NCBI GenBank assembly: GCA_963573385.1
Contig: CAUYLG010026686.1
Span: 32,712 to 96,711, forward strand
Length of the DNA stretch: 64,000 nt
Reading direction: 5' to 3'
DNA from: Cacajao melanocephalus
Lineage: Eukaryota > Chordata > Mammalia > Primates > Pitheciidae
Part shown: positions 57,880 to 64,000 of the stretch, in pieces
How the letters are laid out: every line of letters begins with the position of its first letter
How positions within the stretch are numbered: the first letter of the stretch is position 1
Made by a program: the position numbers and the translations under genes
Notes under the pieces: generated by a model
Database searches by the model: none
The model's input: only the letters and a program-made list of their open reading frames with translations
What the model was told of the DNA's origin: nothing

Positions 57880-59907
57880 AAGGAAAGAAAGGGAATGTGA
57901 GAGAGCCTGGTTGGCCAGGATTGGTAAGGACCCTAGAGAGGCTTCCCAATACAGAAAAGAATAAGTGAGTGACCCCAGTGGTCTGCATTTCTACTGTAGA
58001 CTCCTACCTCCTAGCCACAGGAAAGTCCCTAGACCCTCATGAGCCTAAGAATAGCATACGAAGTTGCCTAGAAACTGCAAAGGCATTGCTTCAAGGATCA
58101 AGATCACATTGGGTCCCCCACACCCCCTGAGCCTTAAGCAACTATAGCATGATGTCATTTTGAGAATTCTGACCCCACCAGTCTGCATCCTGACAGGGAG
58201 CCTAACAGTCCCTGCACCTCCACATCTCTAGAGGCCCATTGATATTGTCCACCCTTGGCCGCCACCACAATTGGCTGTTGCCACCAGGGCTGAAACACAA
58301 GCCACTGGCAAAGACGCCATTATCCCCAGTAGTGATGCCACTGTGTATTTTCAGGCACTACACCCCAAGGATAAATTCCTCTACATCCAGCAGCTGCAAC
58401 TGCAGGCTTCTCTTGCTTGGGATGACGTGCAAGTGAAGCACATGCTTGCCAGCTTCCTGCTTTAGGCTGCTTTCATTGAAAGCAATCCTGACCTCTCCAG
58501 TAGCAAGCCTATAGTACAACCACTACCTCCCTGACCTCAGCATTCTGTCTTGGCCAGGAGATCACCCCATCCCTGCCTAGCAAAGCCAGTCTCTGCAGGC
58601 ACCATCAGGGGCCTAATAATGTCTTCCTCTCTTGGCTCCACCTCTTTGTTCCTGAGAACTCTGTCCAATGGGCTGCCATTCACTAAGCTTAGCCTACCAT
58701 TCTAGGCAGCTGAGCACTTCTCCTAGGGGTCCGAAGACAGGTCCACCCAATCTGTCATTACCACCACAACTGGCAACCATACCAACATGCTATTTGTAGG
58801 CCCAGGGACTGGCCCACTCAGCCTATCATGGCCACTGCTAACAACAGCATGAACCACTTGGGACCCAGAGCTAAGTGCTACCACTGCTACTGCCATTGCA
58901 CATGCCACATCTACTGCCCAGGGTCTTGAGAACGTGCCTGCTCACCTGGCCACCCAGTGCCCCTATCAAGTAAGTTACTTGGAGGTACAAAAATTGGTCT
59001 GCCTCGATTCATTAGTACTGATGCCATCACACACTGTTCTAGTGGCCAAGGACAGGCAAACTCAGCTCATTGCTGGCACCAGTGGGGTTTGAGGACAGGC
59101 TAACCGGGCATTCTGTCCCTAGCAAAACCTAACTGCAGCCTCTACCAACAACTGCAACCTAAGCCACTAAGCAAATTGCAGACACCACTGTCCTTTACAG
59201 TTGAAGATGTCATATGGAGACCACACTACTAAATGCACCCAAAATCAAAACCAAAGAGCCCTACCCAATAACGTCATAGATACCTATTCAGAAAAAGTCC
59301 TCCCCATGAAAGCAAATTCAAATAACTAGAAGAAATGACTCTTATGTCAGATGTACGGATATCATTGTAAGAACCAAGAAATATGAAGAAGCAAGAAAAT
59401 ATGACACCTCCACAGAGACAGAATAATTATCCAGCAAGAGATTCCAGTCAGAAAGAAATATGTAAAATCTCAGGAAAAATTAAAATAGAATATTAATGAA
59501 GGTGAGTGAGATACAAGAGAATACAGAAAAACAATATTAATACGTAAGGAAAATAATTCAAGATTTGAATGAGAAGTTTACCAAAAAGATACCATAAAAT
59601 CAAACAACAACAACAACAAAACCCTCAGAAATTCTAGAGTTAAAGAATTCATTAAATAAAATATAAAATGCATTCAAAAGCTTCAAAATACATTAGATCA
59701 AGAAGAAGAAATAATTTCAGAACTTGAAACCAGGTCTTTTGAAATAATCTAGTCATATAAAAATAAATTTGAAAAATTAAAAAAGAATGAACAAAATGCA
59801 CATGATATATGGGATACCATAAAGCAACCAAACTTTTGAATTTTTGGTGTCCCAGATGGTGAAGAGAAAATGAAGGGATAAAAAACCTATTTAAGAAAAT
59901 AATAACT
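57880..59907 (+). mobile_element. L1 copy A: 5' UTR and start of ORF1
   Basis: This is a forward L1. 57880-59270 has the GC-richer composition of a long 5' UTR, with many 'ccaccac' and 'gccactg' words and decayed CpGs. 59330-59907 is the first part of ORF1, readable as 'tgacacctccacagagaca', 'gagatacaagagaatacag', 'ttagatcaagaagaagaaat', 'cagaacttgaaaccaggtc' and 'tatgggataccataaagcaa', matching ORF1 of L1PB/L1MA-age elements with its coiled-coil segment. Stops and indels break the frame. It ends abruptly where a second L1 starts at 59908. Its remainder should lie beyond the window. The exact 5' boundary is uncertain. Confidence 0.75.
59893..59907. repeat. Predicted left target duplication of L1 copy B
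   Basis: The 15 bases AAGAAAATAATAACT directly precede the 5' end of the inserted L1. They follow TTT, so the junction resembles the TTTT/AA-type cleavage site of the L1 endonuclease read from the other strand. The matching copy would be outside the window, so this is a prediction. Confidence 0.35.
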
Positions 59908-61150
59908 GAGAAGGAACCAAGATGGCTGATTAGAGGCAATCAGGAAGAGCATCTCCCATGGAGAGACCAGACTTCAGGAAGATTGGCATACTCCAAGCAG
60001 ATCTTTAGAAGAAAGGCATTTATAGTAGATGAAGGGAGGATGTGGACCCTGAGCTGAAGGAGTAGGAAGCTGGGAACCCTGAACAGGGCTGCTGGACACC
60101 AGGACTCATTCATGGCACCCAGCAGCTCCTGAGGAAGGAGTGAGTTAGATAGGTGAGGAGTGGCCCGCTCTCACCATAGACCTCTGGAAGCCTAGATGTA
60201 GGAAACTCACAACCCCTACAGACATTTGAGTTGATAAGGAGCGCTGTTTGGGAAAGTGGCAGGGACTTCACTCAAGCCTGTGCAAAGCCCAAAGTGTTTG
60301 GTGGTGGAATGGCTATATTGGAGCATGGCCAGAGATGCCCATTCCCCAAGGCTTGCCATGCTACTCTAGGTGGCTTTGGGCTTTATTGATGGTTAGACCT
60401 AGGTACAGCAGGGCAGTCTAGCCCATGGGATGGTGTCTGATCTGAGCACCTCTTTGCCTGTCTGCCTCCCCTAGGGTTCCTACCTGGTCACACCCACTTG
60501 CAGTGCAGCCTCAGATGCCCAACTGAGGTACTTCCCAGTGGCTGCTGCCATAGTGCTCCTTTGCCAGCACACTGTGCCTAACTGTTGAACAGCCCCATCA
60601 GATGGTACTCCATTGATATGCACCGACCTACCTGCAGCACCCCCTCTACTGCAACCTCTCCCTACTGCTTTGCCAACACATGTATGAAAATGGAATTCAT
60701 TGCTTTGCCCCCACTGGTACACACATGCACTCTGCTCCTATCAGCACCTCATCCCCACCGACCTGATGTACCATGCTGTTGCTGCCAGCATGCATGTGGG
60801 AGTGCAGACATATTTGCCCTACTTCAGTGAAGTGCTTCACTGGGCACCCGCCACTGGAGAATTGTGGCCAGTAGAAACACCTCAGCTCCTCCAGTGCAGC
60901 AATTATGTAACATCATGGAGCCATAGAACAAAGCAAGTATGTAACATCAAGGAGCCAGAGAACAAAGCCATGGTCCCAGGCCCCAAAGTTTAGAACATGC
61001 AGCCAAGGAGTGCTGAGCTGAGCCTTGGCCCCTAAAATCTTCCAAAAGTGAAACCAGTCAGCTGAACCTACCTTATTCCACAGTCAAACCCTTAAGGACA
61101 TAAAAGAATATAGAAGCAAAGAAACCAATCCAAAGGATAGCACTTCAAAG
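59908..61150 (+). mobile_element. L1 copy B: complete 5' UTR
   Basis: It starts gagaaggaaccaagatggct, the true 5' end of L1PB/L1M-type elements, so this insertion was not truncated at its 5' end. The remaining 1.2 kb is GC-richer than the surroundings and contains a 34-bp tandem duplication (60904-60937 and 60938-60970). Full-length 5' UTRs carry the internal RNA polymerase II promoter of L1, but decay makes activity unlikely here. It is inserted in ORF1 of L1 copy A. Confidence 0.8.
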
Positions 61151-62240
61151 ATGAAAGGAATAGCAGCCCACACAGATGGGAAAGAACCAGTGTAGAAACT
61201 CTGGCAATTCAGAAATTCAGTTTCCTCTCACCTCCAACCACACTAGATTTCCAGCAATTGTTCTTAACCAGTCTGAAATGGCTGAAAAGACAGACATAGA
61301 ATTCAAAATCTTGATAGGAATGAAGATCGCTGAGATTCAAGAGAAAGTCAAAACCCAATCCAAGGAATCCAATAAAGAGATGAAAGATAAAATAATTAAT
61401 TTATGAAGGAACCTAGCTAATCTAATAGAGATTTTATAATTGAATTTTATAATGATAATATAGTTTTATAATACAATTAGAAGTATAACAGCAGAATAGA
61501 CCAAGCTGAAGAAAGACTCTCAGAGCTCAAAGACAGTTTTTTAAAATCAATTTAGTCTGACATACATAAAGAATAAAAACAAATGAACAAAACCTCTGAG
61601 AAATATGGCATTATGTAAACACATTGAACTTATGATCAATTGGCATTTCAAAGAGATGGACAGAAAGCAAACAACTTGAAAAATATATTTGAGGATATTG
61701 TCCATGATATTTCTTCAACACCACTATAGAGGTTAATATCCAAATTCAGAAAATGCAGAGAACTCCTTTGAGATTCTCTACATGATGAGCATCACCAAGA
61801 CACACAGTCATCATATTCTCCAAGGACAATGTGAAAGAAAAAATATTAAAGACAACTAGAGAGAAGGAGAAGGTCAACTAAAAGGGGGAGCCCATCAGAC
61901 TAACAGTGAAACTTTCAGTAGAACCCCTATAAGCCAGAAGTTTGGTGGCCTACATTCAGCATTCTTTAAAAAAAAATAATTCCAGCTAGTAATTTTATAT
62001 CTAGCCAAACTAAGCTTCATACATGCAGGAGAAATAATCTTCATATATGAAGGAGAAATAAGCAAATGCTAAGATAGTTTATTTCTGCCAGAAATATCTT
62101 ACAAGGAGTCCTTAAGGAAGTGCTAAACATAGAAATGAAAGACAGTTACCAGGCACCAAAAAAACACACTTTAGTACATAGACCATTGACACTACAAAGT
62201 GACGACAAAATTAAGTCTGTGTTAACAACCAGCTAACAAC
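61151..62240 (+). pseudogene. L1 copy B ORF1 relic
   Basis: This is a broken L1 ORF1 (the RNA-binding protein of the L1 particle). A readable N-terminal piece at about 61176-61406 includes SEMAEKTDIEFKILIGMKIA and ends in a stop. Further on, 'agcagaatagaccaagctg', 'gaaagactctcagagctc' and 'gagaaggagaaggtcaact' mark the coiled coil and middle domain in more than one frame. Stops and frameshifts make it non-functional. Confidence 0.8.
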
Positions 62241-62279
62241 ACAATGATGGGATCAAATCTGCACATATCAATATTAATC

Positions 62280-63172
62280 TTGAAAGGAAATGGTCTAGAT
62301 GTCCCATTATAAAGGAATAGAGTGGCAAGTTGGAGAAAGAAGAAAGACAAAACTGTCTGCTGTCTTCAAGAGCCTCATCTGACATGCAAAGACATCTATA
62401 GGTTCAAAGTAAAGAAATTGGGAAACATTCACCAAGCAAATGAAAAGCACAAGAAAGCAGGGATTGTTATTTTAATTCCAGACAAAACACAAAACACTTT
62501 TTATACCAACACTGATTAAAAAAAAAAAGACCAGGAAGGGTATTACTTTAGAAAAATGGGTTCAATTCAGCAAGAATACTTAATTATATTATATCTATGA
62601 AGACAAAACTGGAGAACTCAGATTTGTAAAACAAGTTCTTAGAGATATACAAAGAGACTTAGATAACCACACAATAATAGTAAGAAACTTCAACACCCCA
62701 CTTACAGTATTAGACCATCAATGCAGAAAACTGACAAAGATATTTAGGACCTGAACTAGACATTTGATCATATGGACCTAACACCACATACAGAACACTT
62801 GACCCAACAATAAAAAATACAATCTTCTTATCTGGACATAGTACATAACTTAAAATTGACCACACAATCAGCCATAAAACAATATTCATGAATTTATAAA
62901 AGCTGAAATCACACCAACCGCATTTTCAGATCATAGCACAACAAAAATAGAAATCAATGATACAAAGATTTCTCAAGACCAAACAATTATATGGAAATAA
63001 AACAGACACCTCCTAAGTAACTTTACTGTAACAGTAAAGTCAGAAATCAATAAATTATTTCAGACTAAAGAAACCAAAGATACAACATACCAGAATCTCT
63101 GTCACACAGCTAAAGCAGGATTCAGAGAAAAGTTTTTAGTGCTAAATGCCTAAATCAAAAAGTCAGAAAAAT
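62280..63172 (+). pseudogene. L1 copy B ORF2 relic (endonuclease domain)
   Basis: This is the first roughly 250-260 codons of ORF2, covering the apurinic-type endonuclease. The motif around the catalytic glutamate reads CCLQEPHL (usually QETHL), so the Glu is kept. The later DFNTP motif reads NFNTP (62688-62702), so its catalytic Asp is lost. The SDHS motif near 62926-62937 is kept. Several stops and frameshifts interrupt it. The forward sequence ends at about 63172, where the strand of the L1 switches. Confidence 0.85.
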
Positions 63173-64000
63173 TGGTCTATGTGTCTGTTTTTGTACCAGT
63201 ACCATGCTCTTTTGGTTACTATAGCCTTGTAGTATAGCTTGAAATTCATAGTGTGATGCCTCCAGCTTTGTTTTTTATGCTTAGGATTGTCTTGACTATA
63301 CAAACTGTTTTTGGTTTCATATGAATTTTAAAATAGTTTTTTCTAATTCTGTGAAAAATGCAAATCATAGTTTAATATGAATAACACTGAATCTATAAAC
63401 TACTTCGAGCAGTATGCCCATTTTCACAATACTGATTCTTCCTACCCATTAGCATGGAATGTTTTTCCATTTGTTTCTGTCCTCTCTGATTTCTTTGAGT
63501 AGCAGTTTGCAGTTCTCTTCAAAAAGGTCCTTAATTTCTGTTGTTAGCTGCATTTTCAGGCATTTTATTCTCTTTATAGCAATTGTGAATGGGAGTTCAT
63601 TCATAATTTGGCTGTCTGCTTGACTAGTGTTGATGTATAGGAATGCTTGTAACTTTTGCACACTAATTTTGTAAAATCATTGAGACTTAGCTGAAGTTAC
63701 TTATAAGTTTAAGAAGCTTTTGGGCTGAAAAGATGGGGTTTTCTAGATATGGGAACATGCCATCTGCAAAGACAATTTGACTGCCTCTCTTCTTATTTGA
63801 ATGCCCTTTCTTTTTCTGGCCTGATTGACCTAGCCAGAACTTCCAATATGCTGAATAGGACTGGAGAGAGAGGGCATCTTTACCTTGTGTCAGTTTTCAA
63901 GGGGAATGCTTCTAGCTTTTCCTCATTCATTAAATGAACCAGTATGATACTGGTTGTTTGTCATAATGGGTCTTATTATTTTGAGGTACGTTCCTTCAAT
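63173..64000 (-). pseudogene. Reverse L1 ORF2 relic (reverse transcriptase)
   Basis: This is antisense L1 ORF2. Read on the reverse strand it begins at the right window edge near codon 600 and proceeds leftwards to about codon 890 at the junction. The RT active-site motif, normally FADD, reads FADG at 63759-63770, losing one metal-binding Asp. A readable stretch at 63449-63661 includes [20 protein letters not shown] and KNIPC. It continues beyond the window. The frame is broken in several places. Confidence 0.9.

Noticed and set aside
58239..58465. Possible processed pseudogene (readable peptide fragments rich in H, Q and L)
   Set aside because: Position and composition fit the GC-richer 5' UTR of the L1 that runs into ORF1 at about 59330; no recognisable protein family.
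63173..64000. Classic twin-priming inversion of an L1
   Set aside because: Twin priming inverts the 5' part and keeps the 3' part normal. Here the forward part contains the intact 5' end and the reverse part follows it, so the geometry is wrong.

Overview
The window looks like nuclear DNA of a higher primate, probably human. It is AT-rich and has no compact genes. It carries primate-restricted Alu copies, a THE1-type LTR retrotransposon and L1 copies of several ages, over an older mammalian layer of MIR, L2, MLT1-type MaLR and MER5-type relics. I find no intact protein-coding gene and no tRNA, rRNA, snRNA, CRISPR or prokaryotic feature. Every longer open frame either lies inside a recognisable repeat or is short, without homology I recognise, and expected by chance in 64 kb. 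The window is best read as intergenic or deep intronic sequence. All family names were assigned by eye from remembered consensus features, and boundaries are good to roughly 5-30 bases unless stated.

Layout. 1-3205: a reverse-oriented L1 3' region split by a complete THE1 element (two LTRs, 5-bp target duplication CCCAC), which itself holds a reverse Alu. 3.4-5.2 kb: a MIR, an unassigned ERV-like LTR and a second reverse L1 3' end. 5.2-12.5 kb: mostly unassigned single-copy sequence with simple repeats and some splice-site-like signals. 12.5-16.3 kb: a MER5-like DNA transposon relic, MIRs and L2 tails. 16.9-21 kb: L1M fragments, a complete reverse MaLR element with both LTRs, and a solo MST/THE1-like LTR. 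21-32.6 kb: sparse L1, MIR, L2 and Alu in unique sequence. 32.6-42.6 kb: reverse-oriented L1M sequence interrupted by a forward MLT1 provirus (itself carrying an Alu and a GAAA/GGAA microsatellite), followed by a rearranged 5' L1M area with a roughly 300-bp inverted repeat. 42.6-57.8 kb: an L2 tail, an ERVL-like LTR, MIRs and long unassigned stretches, including a local CpG cluster near 51.1-51.25 kb. 57.9-64.0 kb: the 5' half of one forward L1, whose ORF1 is interrupted by the complete 5' end of a second L1. The second L1 switches to reverse-oriented ORF2 sequence at about 63,173 and runs off the window.

No genes act together here; what can be read is insertion history. The relative ages are clear from nesting: L1 then THE1 then Alu; L1M then MLT1 then Alu; L1 then L1. 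The most unusual structures are the L1 orientation switch at 63.17 kb, the inverted repeat at 39.5/41.5 kb, and two short perfect hairpins. I did not find evidence for a new biological system.
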